This document shows, piece by piece, positions 33,522 to 43,384 of a stretch of 64,000 bases of DNA (positions within the stretch are counted from its first letter, which is position 1; every line of letters starts with the position of its first letter). Under the pieces are notes generated by a model. The model searched no databases, had not been told where the DNA came from, and saw only the letters and a list, made by a program, of their open reading frames with translations. Position numbers and translations under genes: made by a program. The stretch covers positions 1-64,000 of the forward strand of contig MAAQ01000012.1 of assembly GCA_002162685.1 (NCBI GenBank). The letters are read 5' to 3'. This stretch comes from Flavobacteriales bacterium 33_180_T64 (GTDB lineage Bacteria; Bacteroidota; Bacteroidia; Flavobacteriales; Flavobacteriaceae).

Positions 33522-34315
33522 TGACAACGACCAATCAACATAGCATCCTTAAAACCAGAAACCTTTCTATTGGGTACATCTCTAAGAAAGCTACGTCTGT
33601 CATAGCGCAAAATATAAACATTGAACTTAAACAAGGTGAACTTATAGGGCTTGTTGGTGCTAACGGTATTGGAAAATCGACACTATTAAGAACATTATCA
33701 GCTATACAACCGCCTTTAAAAGGCGACATTGATTTAAACGGAAAGTCACTACAAAGTTACTCAGGTATTGAATTAGCAAAAACCATGAGTTTGGTTTTAA
33801 CAGAGCAATTGATGTCAAAAAATTTGTCTGTTTTTGAACTTATCGCACTTAGTCGCCAACCTTACACTAATTGGGTTGGAAATTTAACTGAAACTGATAT
33901 TTCAATAATAAATATGGCTATTACACAAACCAACCTTTCAGAATTAAAACATCGCAAATGTTTTGAACTTAGTGATGGTCAGTTACAAAAAGTTATGATT
34001 GCACGTGCATTGGCACAAGACACCAATCTCATTATTTTAGATGAACCCACGACACATCTAGATATGTATCATAAAGCCTATATTTTAAAATTACTCCAAA
34101 AACTAGCTAAAGAGACTCACAAAACCATTCTATTCTCATCTCATGAGATTGATTTAGCCATTCAGTTATGTGACACCATGGTTGTAATGACAAATGACAA
34201 AGTAATTTATGACACGCCTTGTCACCTCATCAATCAAGGCATTTTTGAGACTCTTTTCCCAAAAGATTTAATTGGTTTTGATAAAAAAACTGGAAGCTTC
34301 AGAGTAAAGAAATAA
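33521..34315 (+). CDS. btuD: Cobalamin ABC importer ATP-binding protein
   Basis: 264 residues, GTG start overlapping the last base of the VOC gene stop. ABC ATPase motifs: Walker A GANGIGKST (46-54), signature LSDGQLQKVMIARAL, Walker B NLIILDEPTTHLD and the switch His in LFSSHEIDLAI. Energises BtuC. The order btuF-btuC-VOC-btuD, with gaps of 0 to 2 bases, indicates one transcript. No clear terminator follows in the 211-base gap. Confidence 0.9.
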   Translation: MTTTNQHSILKTRNLSIGYISKKATSVIAQNINIELKQGELIGLVGANGIGKSTLLRTLSAIQPPLKGDIDLNGKSLQSYSGIELAKTMSLVLTEQLMSKNLSVFELIALSRQPYTNWVGNLTETDISIINMAITQTNLSELKHRKCFELSDGQLQKVMIARALAQDTNLIILDEPTTHLDMYHKAYILKLLQKLAKETHKTILFSSHEIDLAIQLCDTMVVMTNDKVIYDTPCHLINQGIFETLFPKDLIGFDKKTGSFRVKK

Positions 34316-34526
34316 TTAAAACATATTAGCTACTATAAATCCAAAATTAGAGCCCTCTCAATAATTTTGATGTTATATGGCATTTTATATGTTTACTTCT
34401 CTTAAAAATATATACTAATTAAAAAGGGGCTTAATTATTTATGTCAGGAAAACTGTAATCCTAATCCTTCTAATTAAACTTAAACTATTTAATAATTATT
34501 ATCTTTAATCATCTAAAAAACTAATA

Positions 34527-36215
34527 ATGAAATCATTAAACAGTTACTTCCATGTTATTTGTATTTTATTTTTCACGCTTATTCTAGCATGTAAGGACAA
34601 AACACCAAAACCAAATCCTGCTTTAGCATCAATTGACTTAAAACGTGGCGAACTACTACTCTGCAGTACGGAACAATTTGGAGACGTGAGTTTTTCACTC
34701 TCTTGCAACTATGAAATTAGAGAAACTTTTGATTTAGCCTTATCGCTCTTACATTCTTTTGAATATGCCGAAGCCGAAAAAGCCTTTGTCAAAGTTTTAG
34801 ATGCCGATCCTGAATGTGCTATGGCATATTGGGGTGTTGCTATGAGTATTTATAATAGTCTTTGGATGCAATCTGATTTAAGTTATTTAAAAAAAGGTGA
34901 GAAATTAACTGAGATCGCAAAAAAATTATCCGCATCAGACTTAGAGAAAGAATATATAGATGCCATTACTATTTTTTATAAAGATTGGGATACAGTTGAC
35001 AAATCCACAAGAAAATTACGCTATGAGGAAAAGATGGAAGCTATTTATAACAAGCATAAAGATGATACAGAAGCGGCTGTATTTTATGCTTTAGCAATTC
35101 GTGCGGCAGCAGACCCAAATGACAAAACTTATGCACGACAAAAAAAATCTGGTAAAATTCTTGAAGATTTGTTTATAGATAATCCAACCCATCCTGGAAT
35201 AGCACATTATATTATTCATAATTATGATTACCCAGAATTAGCACAAAGAGCATTAACGACAGCAAGACGTTATGCGGAAATAGCGCCCGCTTCTGCACAT
35301 GCGCAACATATGCCTTCACACATTTTTACACGTTTAGGACTCTGGCAAGAATCTATTAACACCAATATAAACTCTGCATCTTCTGCTGTTTGCTATGCTG
35401 AAAGCATAAATCCAGAAGCCAATTGGGCTCAAGAGATTCACGCTGTAGATTATTTAGTATATGCCCATTTACAAATGGGAAATAATGAAAAAGCACAAGA
35501 ATATTTAAATGAAACACAAAACATCACAACTGTTTTTCCGAAGCAGCATTTTGCTTCAACTTATGCCTTAGTTGCTATTCCTGTAAGAATGGCTATAGAA
35601 AACAAACAATGGGAAGTCGCTTCTAATCTTAAATTGCCTTCCATAGATTTCACTTGGGAAACATTACATTGGGAAACAGCTATGTTGCATTTTGCTAAGG
35701 CTTTAGGATATTCTCATACAGGAAATATTGAAGCTGCAGAAAATGAATTACACAAACTTCAAACATTATATAATGCCTTAATTACAACTAACGAAACCTA
35801 CAAAGCTGGTCAAGTTAATATTCAAGTTCATGCAAGTGAAGCATGGATTGAATTAGCAAAAGGAAACAATGATAAAGCACTGTCGCTTATGAAAAAAGCG
35901 GCACTTCTAGAGAATCAAACCTCTAAACATCCCGTAACTCCTGGGGAAATATTACCAGCCGATGAACTTTTAGGTGACCTGTTACTCGCTTTACAGAAAC
36001 CTAAAGAAGCATTAGAGGCCTATGAAATAAATTTAAAAGGACATCCAAACAGATTTAATGGAATTTATGGTGCAGCTCAAGCAGCAAAGCAATCTGGAAA
36101 TTTAGAGAAAGCATCTGTTTATTTCAAACAGCTTATTGTGCTTACAAAAGGTTCAAATAACGATAGACCAGAAGTAATAGAAGCCAAAAGAAATGTAGAA
36201 AGAACAACACTTTAA
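34527..36215 (+). CDS. TPR-rich lipoprotein of unknown function
   Basis: 562 residues. Lipobox LILAC gives a lipidated Cys near residue 22. The body is tetratricopeptide-like: YAEAEKAFVKVLDADPECAM, AYWGVAMSIYN, PASAHAQHMPSHIFTRLGLW, and C-terminal ALEAYEINLKGHPNRFNGIY and AAKQSGNLEKASVYFKQL. Conserved His residues in AHAQHMPSHIF suggest metal or haem binding but this is not shown. It is 5 bases upstream of the hydroxylase-like gene, with the SCO gene next, so the three are probably one operon. Confidence 0.85.
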   Translation: MKSLNSYFHVICILFFTLILACKDKTPKPNPALASIDLKRGELLLCSTEQFGDVSFSLSCNYEIRETFDLALSLLHSFEYAEAEKAFVKVLDADPECAMAYWGVAMSIYNSLWMQSDLSYLKKGEKLTEIAKKLSASDLEKEYIDAITIFYKDWDTVDKSTRKLRYEEKMEAIYNKHKDDTEAAVFYALAIRAAADPNDKTYARQKKSGKILEDLFIDNPTHPGIAHYIIHNYDYPELAQRALTTARRYAEIAPASAHAQHMPSHIFTRLGLWQESINTNINSASSAVCYAESINPEANWAQEIHAVDYLVYAHLQMGNNEKAQEYLNETQNITTVFPKQHFASTYALVAIPVRMAIENKQWEVASNLKLPSIDFTWETLHWETAMLHFAKALGYSHTGNIEAAENELHKLQTLYNALITTNETYKAGQVNIQVHASEAWIELAKGNNDKALSLMKKAALLENQTSKHPVTPGEILPADELLGDLLLALQKPKEALEAYEINLKGHPNRFNGIYGAAQAAKQSGNLEKASVYFKQLIVLTKGSNNDRPEVIEAKRNVERTTL

Positions 36216-36220
36216 CCGCA

Positions 36221-37033
36221 ATGGATATATTAAATCGACTCCTAGAAATAAATCCAAATTATATTATAATTGGTTTACTTGTATTTTTCTTTAGTTTAGA
36301 ACAGTTGTTAAAAACACCTTTCAAGTTCAAAAAAAGAGGTCAGCATCTATTTCAAAATATATTATTTCAAATAACACTTGTCATTCTAAATATCTTTTTC
36401 ATAAGCATATTGGTATCATGTATCGAATGGCTTAACAAGCATCAAATAGGATTATTATATGTGATAGAGCTCCCTTTTTGGGTTAAACTTTTTTTAAGCA
36501 TTATTTTTTATGATGTTACAACATATTGGATACATAGAGCGTCTCATAAAAGTTCTTTACTATGGCGATTTCATCGTGTTCATCATAGTGACACATCAAT
36601 GGATTCATCAACCGTTTTTAGATTTCACCCATTAGAATTAATTTTGGTATATCAAACTGGAAATATATTAACTGCTGCTCTATTTGGAACTGATGTAACA
36701 TCGATGGCATTGTATTATTTTATACTATATATTTTCTTTTTTCTGGAACATTCAAATCTTAAATACCCAAACTGGTTAGATACAACTATAGGTTTACTAT
36801 TTGTGATGCCTAATCATCATAGAGTGCATCATCAACAAGAACAGTCTTACACCGATTCTAATTTTTCTGACATCTTTATTATTTGGGATCGTTTATTTGG
36901 AACTTTTAAAAGCTTAGCCATTGAGCAAATGAATTTTGGTCTAAAAGAATTTGAAGATAATAAAAAGCAAACTTTCTTTTACTTAATGAAAAGTCCATTC
37001 ATTACGATCAAAAAAATACAAACAAAAAAGTAA
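36221..37033 (+). CDS. Sterol desaturase / fatty acid hydroxylase superfamily membrane protein
   Basis: 270 residues with four or so membrane helices and the three His clusters of the di-iron centre: HRASH (105-109), HRVHH (118-122) and NHHRVHH (198-204). Hydroxylates or desaturates a lipid; substrates in bacteria range from carotenoids and hopanoids to fatty acids and ether lipids. It lies 9 bases before an SCO gene and 5 after a TPR gene. Substrate cannot be inferred. Confidence 0.9.
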   Translation: MDILNRLLEINPNYIIIGLLVFFFSLEQLLKTPFKFKKRGQHLFQNILFQITLVILNIFFISILVSCIEWLNKHQIGLLYVIELPFWVKLFLSIIFYDVTTYWIHRASHKSSLLWRFHRVHHSDTSMDSSTVFRFHPLELILVYQTGNILTAALFGTDVTSMALYYFILYIFFFLEHSNLKYPNWLDTTIGLLFVMPNHHRVHHQQEQSYTDSNFSDIFIIWDRLFGTFKSLAIEQMNFGLKEFEDNKKQTFFYLMKSPFITIKKIQTKK

Positions 37034-37042
37034 CTTTCAACA

Positions 37043-37696
37043 ATGAAATTAAGAAAACTTAATACTAAATTTTACGTCCTCTTTTTATGCATTACTGCAT
37101 TTATTTTAAACTCTTGTGAGAATATGCAACAACGTACATTACCCATTTATAACCCTGCAGATTTCAAACCTGAATTAGTCGATAAAAACCTAAAAAATAA
37201 AACTACAAATCATACCGTTTCTGATTTTAATCTCATCAATCAAAACGGACAAACGATAACCCAAGACAACTACAAGAATAAGATCTATGTTACCGATTTC
37301 TTTTTTACCAGATGCGGTAGTATTTGTCCTATAATGACAGCTAATATGGTTAAAATACAAGATGAATTTATTGATAATGATGATATTATGCTGTTATCAT
37401 TATCTGTAACTCCAGATATTGATAGTGTTTCGGTACTTAGAGATTATGCAACAAACAAAGGGGTTATTGACACGAAATGGAATGTTACAACTGGTAATAA
37501 GAAACATATTTACGAACTCGCTCGTAAAAGCTACTTTGCTGTTGTAGAGCAAGGTGATGGTGGTTTCCAAGATTTCATTCATACTCCAAATTTTATCCTA
37601 ATTGATAAAAACAAACAAATTAGAGGCATTTATGACGGGACTAATGATGATGCTATTGATCGTATTATTAATGATATCTATAGTTTAAAAAACTAG
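37043..37696 (+). CDS. SCO1/SenC family copper chaperone lipoprotein
   Basis: 217 residues. Lipobox FILNSC (Cys25). The thioredoxin-like fold carries the copper-binding set: C91 and C95 in TRCGSICPIM and H180 in DFIHTPNFILID. Delivers copper to, or reduces the CuA site of, cytochrome oxidase, on the periplasmic side. No oxidase genes are nearby. Last gene of the TPR-hydroxylase-SCO group. Confidence 0.92.
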   Translation: MKLRKLNTKFYVLFLCITAFILNSCENMQQRTLPIYNPADFKPELVDKNLKNKTTNHTVSDFNLINQNGQTITQDNYKNKIYVTDFFFTRCGSICPIMTANMVKIQDEFIDNDDIMLLSLSVTPDIDSVSVLRDYATNKGVIDTKWNVTTGNKKHIYELARKSYFAVVEQGDGGFQDFIHTPNFILIDKNKQIRGIYDGTNDDAIDRIINDIYSLKN

Positions 37697-37722
37697 ATGT
37701 TTAATGCAAAAACAACTTAGAT

Positions 37723-38076
37723 CTACTTTATTTTTCGATTCCATACCCAAGTAAAAGTCACATTGATAAGTATCGTATAGATCAGCAAGTAAACAAAACC
37801 AAAGTATATAAAACAGCTTCCAAATACAATCATTGATGGAAACATAAAAGTGGAAATCACATCTCTTTTACTTTCAAATTCAGGTATTAAAAAATAAACA
37901 CCATAAATTAATATGCTAATAAAAGCCCAAATTATGGTGACTATATATACAAACTGAACTTCTCCTTTTTTATCACCTACAATAATATAAGCTATTAGGA
38001 CAGGAATAATTACATTAAGCAGTAATGCTAATAAATAAAATTTCCTGACTAATTTTTTCTGTTCTGAAACTTTCAT
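37723..38076 (-). CDS. Small four-helix membrane protein
   Basis: 117 residues with four hydrophobic stretches (about 12-30, 40-62, 78-94 and 95-112), a lysine-rich N-terminus (SEQKKLVRKF) and a basic end (WVWNRKIK). No family recognised. It stands alone on the minus strand between the SCO gene and rmuC. Confidence 0.65.
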   Translation of the reverse strand: MKVSEQKKLVRKFYLLALLLNVIIPVLIAYIIVGDKKGEVQFVYIVTIIWAFISILIYGVYFLIPEFESKRDVISTFMFPSMIVFGSCFIYFGFVYLLIYTILINVTFTWVWNRKIK

Positions 38077-38137
38077 CTTTTAATGAATTACTCAAATTTA
38101 AATAATTTTATGCATTCATAATTGCAAACAAATCATT

Positions 38138-38145
38138 TATCTTTG
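38138..38145 (+). promoter_or_regulatory. Probable -7 box (TATCTTTG) of rmuC
   Basis: TAnnTTTG match 21 bases before the rmuC ATG, with a TTG 13 bases further upstream. The distance to the start is close to that seen for purB. Confidence 0.55.
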
Positions 38146-38165
38146 AGTAAATTTCAACTCAATTC

Positions 38166-39488
38166 ATGGACAACAACCTCATTCTCATTTTAGCTATTCT
38201 TGTTTCTGCAGCTATTGGAGCCTATTTAGGGATGCTTTTTATTAAGCTGAAAAGTAAAAGCGAACAAAGTACTTTAGAAGAACGTCAAAATCAGATGTCT
38301 ACAACTATTGACAATTTAAAGCAACAGCTATTAAAAACAGAACATGAGCGCGAAGAAATAAGGCGTGAAAAAGAGTTTTTAAATACGGAATTAACTAGAA
38401 AAAACACCGAATACGATAACCTTCAGCAACAAAATTTAAAACGTGATGAAGAATTAGAAGAACGTCAAGCGCAATTGCGAAAAGATTTTGAAATACTCGC
38501 TACAAAAATCCTTGATGAAAAATCGGAGAAATTCACCCTTCAGAATAAAGAAAACATCAAGAATATATTAAATCCGTTACAGGAAAAAATTCAACTGTTT
38601 GAAAAAAAGGTTGACGATACGCAAAAGGAAAGTATCAGTATGCATTCGGCTCTAAAAGAGCAATTATTAGGCTTAAAAGACCTTAATCAACAAATGACAA
38701 AAGAAGCTACCAATTTAACAAAAGCCTTAAAAGGTGATAGTAAAATGCAAGGAAATTGGGGCGAATTGGTGTTAGAACGTGTCTTAGAAAAATCTGGATT
38801 AGAAAAAGACAGAGAGTATTATGTACAACAGAGTTTTACTTTACCCGACGGAACACGAGTACTTCCTGATGTCGTTTTACATTTACCAGATAGCAAGAAG
38901 ATGATTATTGATAGTAAAGTTTCACTTACAGATTATGAGCGCTATGTTAATACTGAAGATGAAGATCGTACAATGTACTTAAAAGCACATATCAATTCTA
39001 TTAAAAAACATGTTGATCAGCTTTCTGAAAAAAATTATCAAGATTTGTATGATATTGAATCGCCAGATTTTGTATTACTATTTATTCCTATTGAACCTGC
39101 TTTTGCTATCGCTATTAATGAAGATAATTCATTATACAATAAGGCGTTTGAAAAAAACATAGTTATTGTTACTCCTTCTACATTACTAGCTACACTTCGT
39201 ACTATTGATACAATGTGGAATAACGAAAAACAACAGCGAAATGCCATTGAAATTGCCCGACAAGCTGGTGCACTTTATGATAAATTTGAAGGTTTGGTTA
39301 AAGATTTAACTGGTGTTGGTAAAAAGATAGATGATGCAAAACGTGATTACTCTTCTGCAATGAACAAATTAGTTGAAGGTCGTGGCAACCTGATTACAAG
39401 TGTTGAGAAACTTAAAAAAATGGGCGCAAAAGCTAAAAAATCTCTACCTGAAGCGATAATAAAACGTGCTCAAGATGAACTTGAATAA
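38166..39488 (+). CDS. rmuC: DNA recombination protein RmuC
   Basis: 440 residues: one N-terminal transmembrane helix (about 4-24), a long coiled coil (about 30-195, for example QQLLKTEHEREEIRREKEF) and the nuclease-like core with QGNWGELVLERVLEKSGLEK, LPDVVLHLPDSKKMIIDSKV and FVLLFIPIEPAFA. RmuC limits inversions at short inverted repeats; the core resembles restriction-endonuclease folds. Length and domain order are standard. Single gene with its own promoter. Confidence 0.95.
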   Translation: MDNNLILILAILVSAAIGAYLGMLFIKLKSKSEQSTLEERQNQMSTTIDNLKQQLLKTEHEREEIRREKEFLNTELTRKNTEYDNLQQQNLKRDEELEERQAQLRKDFEILATKILDEKSEKFTLQNKENIKNILNPLQEKIQLFEKKVDDTQKESISMHSALKEQLLGLKDLNQQMTKEATNLTKALKGDSKMQGNWGELVLERVLEKSGLEKDREYYVQQSFTLPDGTRVLPDVVLHLPDSKKMIIDSKVSLTDYERYVNTEDEDRTMYLKAHINSIKKHVDQLSEKNYQDLYDIESPDFVLLFIPIEPAFAIAINEDNSLYNKAFEKNIVIVTPSTLLATLRTIDTMWNNEKQQRNAIEIARQAGALYDKFEGLVKDLTGVGKKIDDAKRDYSSAMNKLVEGRGNLITSVEKLKKMGAKAKKSLPEAIIKRAQDELE

Positions 39489-39518
39489 GCTATAACCTCT
39501 TTACATTTCTAAAAGCAT

Positions 39519-41807
39519 TTAAAAATGCACTCTTAAAACAGCATTGGGCGTAACTCCTAATGAACTTTGTAATGTTTCATTAACACTATTATTATTTACT
39601 CTATAGAAATTATTAATCTGATTTGTTTTATCAAGAGCATTCCATATAGAAACACCTAAATCTGCTCGTATCGCATTCCACAGTTTTAAATCGTATAACG
39701 CAGAAACGTCTACACGTAAATAGTCCTGCAAATGATTAGAATTAGTTGTTGCATAGTTGATGGCATTATCACTAATTTCATTTCCAAAAACTGGTCGTGT
39801 GGTTGGCTTTCCCGAATGCCAATTTAAACCAGCAGAAAGTTTTAATCTGTCTATTGTATAAGCAGCTCCAAATGTAATTGAATGTGTGATATCAAAATTA
39901 CTTGGAAATGTTTGCTCTGGCAATTCTTTAAATTTATAATCACTTTTTATATACGAATAGCTGAACCAAGTATTGAAATTTTGAATTTGCTTTCTTAAAA
40001 TAAAATCTAAACCAATAGCATTAGAGTTACCGCTTGTTTTTATAAATTCGTATTGATTTTGAAAACCCTGGCTTTGCGTCGTAATTCCTTTAACATGTTT
40101 ATAATACCCTTCAGCATTTACCAACCAACCTTTTTTGCTATAACTAAGTCCGATAGATACTTGTTTGCTTCTTATAATAGGTATATCATTAGCATTAGAT
40201 AATTGCCATCGTCGTTTTTCAATACCTAAAAAATCATTCTGAAAATTTATAATTTGTGACGTATTTTGGTGTTTATACTCAGTCAACACTTCAACAGAAA
40301 AATGATTTAAAAACTGATGTGTAAAAGTTAATCTTGGTTCTAAAATATGCTTTTCAAACTTATCAATATAATTGTATCGTAAACCAAAACTTAAAGCTGT
40401 TTTTTTATGTAAAGGCTTATAATTTAATTGAGAGAATAGTGCATGAGTTCTTACTACTTCAGAAATTTTTGATCTAAAAATAGGATTATCGACATCATCT
40501 AAATTTGTGATTTTCGTTTCAACAAAATGATAGCCATTTAAGAGTTTAAACCTATCATTTATTTTATAATTAGTTTTCAGTTTTAAGCTTGTTTCAGACA
40601 CTACGTTTTCTTGTAAAAATCGTTGTTCATCAAGTATATTTGCATTGATCGCTTTTAATTTATAATCGGTTTCATAGACTTCAAAAGCAGATTGCCAAGT
40701 CGCATTCCAAATTTTATCATATCGCAATGCACCAGCAATACTATTTTGCTGCAAACTGCTTTGACGAGATGTTTCTAGATTCTCAATTACCGAATTCTCA
40801 TTAAAACTAAGTTCATTATTCGCTGTCAAAAAATTAAGTTGTAATTGGTCATTATCAGATAGTTTATAAATCCAACGAAATGAAGTGTCATAAAAATCGA
40901 ACTCTTGATCAGAATTTAAAATAGTACTCATACTATTTTGCACTTCTGTATCTTGAGAAATGCGATCAAAAAAATTAGAGTAAGTTGGTGTCTCAGCAAA
41001 ATTACTAATAGATTTCCTTGCTGCAACTTGTAAAGATGATTTTTCACCAAGTGGAATATCTGCAAAACCATTTGCATCAATAAAATTAATACCAAGACTA
41101 CCTTTAAACGTCTCATTTACATTTGAATTTGTTTCCATTGAAATAGTTCCAGAAACACCATCTGTAAGAGCGGCATTAGTTCCATTCTTTAAAACGTTTA
41201 CATTTTGAGTCATTTGAGGATTGAACATAGAAATAAGTCCGAAAAAATGTCCAGACTGGTACATTTTTATGCCATCCCAAAGTATCAAATTTTGATCATG
41301 CGTTCCGCCTCTTATATTAATATTAGAAACTGTTTCATTTATACTTTGAATCCCAGGAAATGCCTGTACAGCTTGCAAAACATCAGTATCAATCAAACCT
41401 GGAAGAATATCAAATTCTAAAAAATCAATCTCATAAGAACCATCATTTAATTTATTAATTCCTTTTGTAATATATTTTGAGAGTACGACTTCTGAAAGGA
41501 GTTGCATTTCAAAAGGTGTTTTTAAATGCACTAAAATGATATAATTATCTATAGTATTAAATGAAAATATAGTATTAATCTCTAAATAGGATAAAACTTC
41601 AATTAATGATAAACTCTTAGAAGGCGGATTAATTGTAATGCCTTCTACACTATCTTCAGCATAATTAAATTGAATATTATACTGTGTTTGAAGTGTCTTA
41701 AAAAGAGTTATTAACGGGAGTTTATTTTTAGTCTCTTGAGCATTAATTTCAAAAGAAAACATTAAAAAAAGAAAACATAAAAAATATAACTTATTTTTTA
41801 TTGCCAT
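39519..41807 (-). CDS. TonB-dependent receptor with STN signalling domain (FecA-like)
   Basis: 762 residues: signal peptide (about 1-23), an STN domain (about 28-95, TLQTQYNIQFNYAEDSVEGI), plug (GLIDTDVLQAVQAFPGIQSI, NIRGGTHDQNLILWDGIKMY) and a barrel. STN domains talk to FecR-type regulators, and the fecR gene upstream overlaps this one by 17 bases, with the sigma gene beyond it. This is a complete cell-surface signalling set. No SusD partner follows, so it need not be a glycan receptor; the ligand is unknown. Confidence 0.9.
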   Translation of the reverse strand: MAIKNKLYFLCFLFLMFSFEINAQETKNKLPLITLFKTLQTQYNIQFNYAEDSVEGITINPPSKSLSLIEVLSYLEINTIFSFNTIDNYIILVHLKTPFEMQLLSEVVLSKYITKGINKLNDGSYEIDFLEFDILPGLIDTDVLQAVQAFPGIQSINETVSNINIRGGTHDQNLILWDGIKMYQSGHFFGLISMFNPQMTQNVNVLKNGTNAALTDGVSGTISMETNSNVNETFKGSLGINFIDANGFADIPLGEKSSLQVAARKSISNFAETPTYSNFFDRISQDTEVQNSMSTILNSDQEFDFYDTSFRWIYKLSDNDQLQLNFLTANNELSFNENSVIENLETSRQSSLQQNSIAGALRYDKIWNATWQSAFEVYETDYKLKAINANILDEQRFLQENVVSETSLKLKTNYKINDRFKLLNGYHFVETKITNLDDVDNPIFRSKISEVVRTHALFSQLNYKPLHKKTALSFGLRYNYIDKFEKHILEPRLTFTHQFLNHFSVEVLTEYKHQNTSQIINFQNDFLGIEKRRWQLSNANDIPIIRSKQVSIGLSYSKKGWLVNAEGYYKHVKGITTQSQGFQNQYEFIKTSGNSNAIGLDFILRKQIQNFNTWFSYSYIKSDYKFKELPEQTFPSNFDITHSITFGAAYTIDRLKLSAGLNWHSGKPTTRPVFGNEISDNAINYATTNSNHLQDYLRVDVSALYDLKLWNAIRADLGVSIWNALDKTNQINNFYRVNNNSVNETLQSSLGVTPNAVLRVHF

Positions 41808-42702
41808 ATATTACAACTTGATTTGATGCATTAGTTTTATAGGTCAAATCCATAGGCTGCGTAATCGATAAAAGGGCATTTTCAATATTATTATGCAGGA
41901 ACCCTCCAGTAAACAACCGTTCAGTATTTACATTTTCTACCATAATTTCAATATCAAATTGTCGTTCAACTTCATCAATAACAGATTTAAAAGGTACAAT
42001 TTTAAATGTACTCTTATTTTGTATCCATTGTGGTTCCAAATGTGTTGTTCTATCTTGACTGAACTTATTTTTTAAAAGTCTATACGTATCACCTGCTAAT
42101 AATTGTTTTGAGATATCACCTGAAGTAACGTTCACTATACCTTCAAAACATTGCACTTCAAAATAATTATGACGTTGTTTTATATTAAACTCAGTACCTA
42201 CAACTGTTACAATACCTTGACTTGTAATCACATCAAATGTTTTTCCTTTGGCTACTTTAAAATACGCTTCTCCCTCAAGATTTAAACGCCTATGATTATC
42301 CCAATCGTTTTCATTGTATTCCACCTCAGAATCTGCATTTAAAGTTACTTTAGATTGATCTGGAAGTACAAGTGTCGTTTTCTGACTTGCTAATGTTTGA
42401 ACCTGTATTAGGTTGTTATAGAAAAAAGAAAAATAAACGGCAAAAGCAATCACTACTACGCTAGCAATTCTTAATAATGGTCTAAACCAAGATAGTGTTT
42501 TAGAATTGGAATTCCCAGTACTATAAATTGATTTAAAATCTTCAAAAGACTTAGGTTCAGAAACATGTGATGCTTTAAAGTATTTAGCGTTGCTTAGAAT
42601 GGATTGATACCACACGAAATCTTCTCCTTGCTCGAATTCTTCTTTCTCGGCAGGAGTTAAGGCATCATTTAACCACTTCTTTATTAGGGTTTCTTTATCC
42701 AT
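41791..42702 (-). CDS. FecR-family anti-sigma/sigma regulator
   Basis: 303 residues: a cytoplasmic helical domain (about 1-70), a transmembrane segment (about 76-94) and a periplasmic FecR domain with QKTTLVLPDQSKVTLNADSE, RRLNLEGEAYFKVAKGKTFD and VITSQGIVTVVGTEFNIKQR. The C-terminal part resembles the secretin/TonB short domain (FKIVPFKSVIDEVERQFDIE). It passes the receptor signal to the ECF sigma factor encoded 47 bases upstream. Confidence 0.93.
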   Translation of the reverse strand: MDKETLIKKWLNDALTPAEKEEFEQGEDFVWYQSILSNAKYFKASHVSEPKSFEDFKSIYSTGNSNSKTLSWFRPLLRIASVVVIAFAVYFSFFYNNLIQVQTLASQKTTLVLPDQSKVTLNADSEVEYNENDWDNHRRLNLEGEAYFKVAKGKTFDVITSQGIVTVVGTEFNIKQRHNYFEVQCFEGIVNVTSGDISKQLLAGDTYRLLKNKFSQDRTTHLEPQWIQNKSTFKIVPFKSVIDEVERQFDIEIMVENVNTERLFTGGFLHNNIENALLSITQPMDLTYKTNASNQVVIYGNKK

Positions 42703-42749
42703 AAATAAACTTACTACACATATAACAACTCAAATTTAAAAACTCCTGA

Positions 42750-43274
42750 TTATTTTATTTTAAAATCTTCTAACTCCTTTTTCAATATATTAAAAGCACT
42801 ATAAATTCTATACTCTACAACTTTTTGAGTCACACCCAAATAATCTGCTATATCGCTGTGCTTCTTCCCTTCTACTTTATTTAATAAGAAAGCAACACGT
42901 TGTTCTTCAGTTAAACTTGCAAGTACTTTTTTATAACGTTGAAGATATTCTTCTTGTTCTAAAATAAATTCTGGTGTTTCATTGGTATGCGATTTAGGTA
43001 CAATTTTTTGATAATTGAGCACTACCTTTTGGTGTTTGATATCATTAAGTACCATATTATTTGCAACAGTAAACAGAAAAGATTTAGCTTTACTTAGCAC
43101 AACCTTTTTACAGTTATCCCAGAGTTTCGTAAACGCATCTTGCGTTTTATCTTTAGGATTATACTGCGCACCATATTTATAATACAAGAAATCATGTACA
43201 TCTTTTGCGTATGTATTATAGACATACTCAAAAGCTTTCGCTTCACATATATTTTCGTTTAGGTCTCTAGCCAA
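42750..43274 (-). CDS. ECF sigma factor (FecI-like)
   Basis: 174 residues with region 2 (EYVYNTYAKDVHDFLYYKYG, DAFTKLWDN) and region 4 (ASLTEEQRVAFLLNKVEGKK, HSDIADYLGVTQKVVEYRIY). Heads the sigma-FecR-receptor operon. About 110 bases separate its start from the divergent acidic lipoprotein gene, so that gene and the exported-protein genes after it are candidate targets; no sequence test of this is possible here. Confidence 0.92.
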   Translation of the reverse strand: MARDLNENICEAKAFEYVYNTYAKDVHDFLYYKYGAQYNPKDKTQDAFTKLWDNCKKVVLSKAKSFLFTVANNMVLNDIKHQKVVLNYQKIVPKSHTNETPEFILEQEEYLQRYKKVLASLTEEQRVAFLLNKVEGKKHSDIADYLGVTQKVVEYRIYSAFNILKKELEDFKIK

Positions 43275-43384
43275 GAATCTATTTTTTTTAAAGGTATATA
43301 AATATTTTATTTGTTATTGTCAGGAGATTTTAAACTTGAGTTGTTATATAATAAAATGCATTATCCATAGACAAATGCAAAACT

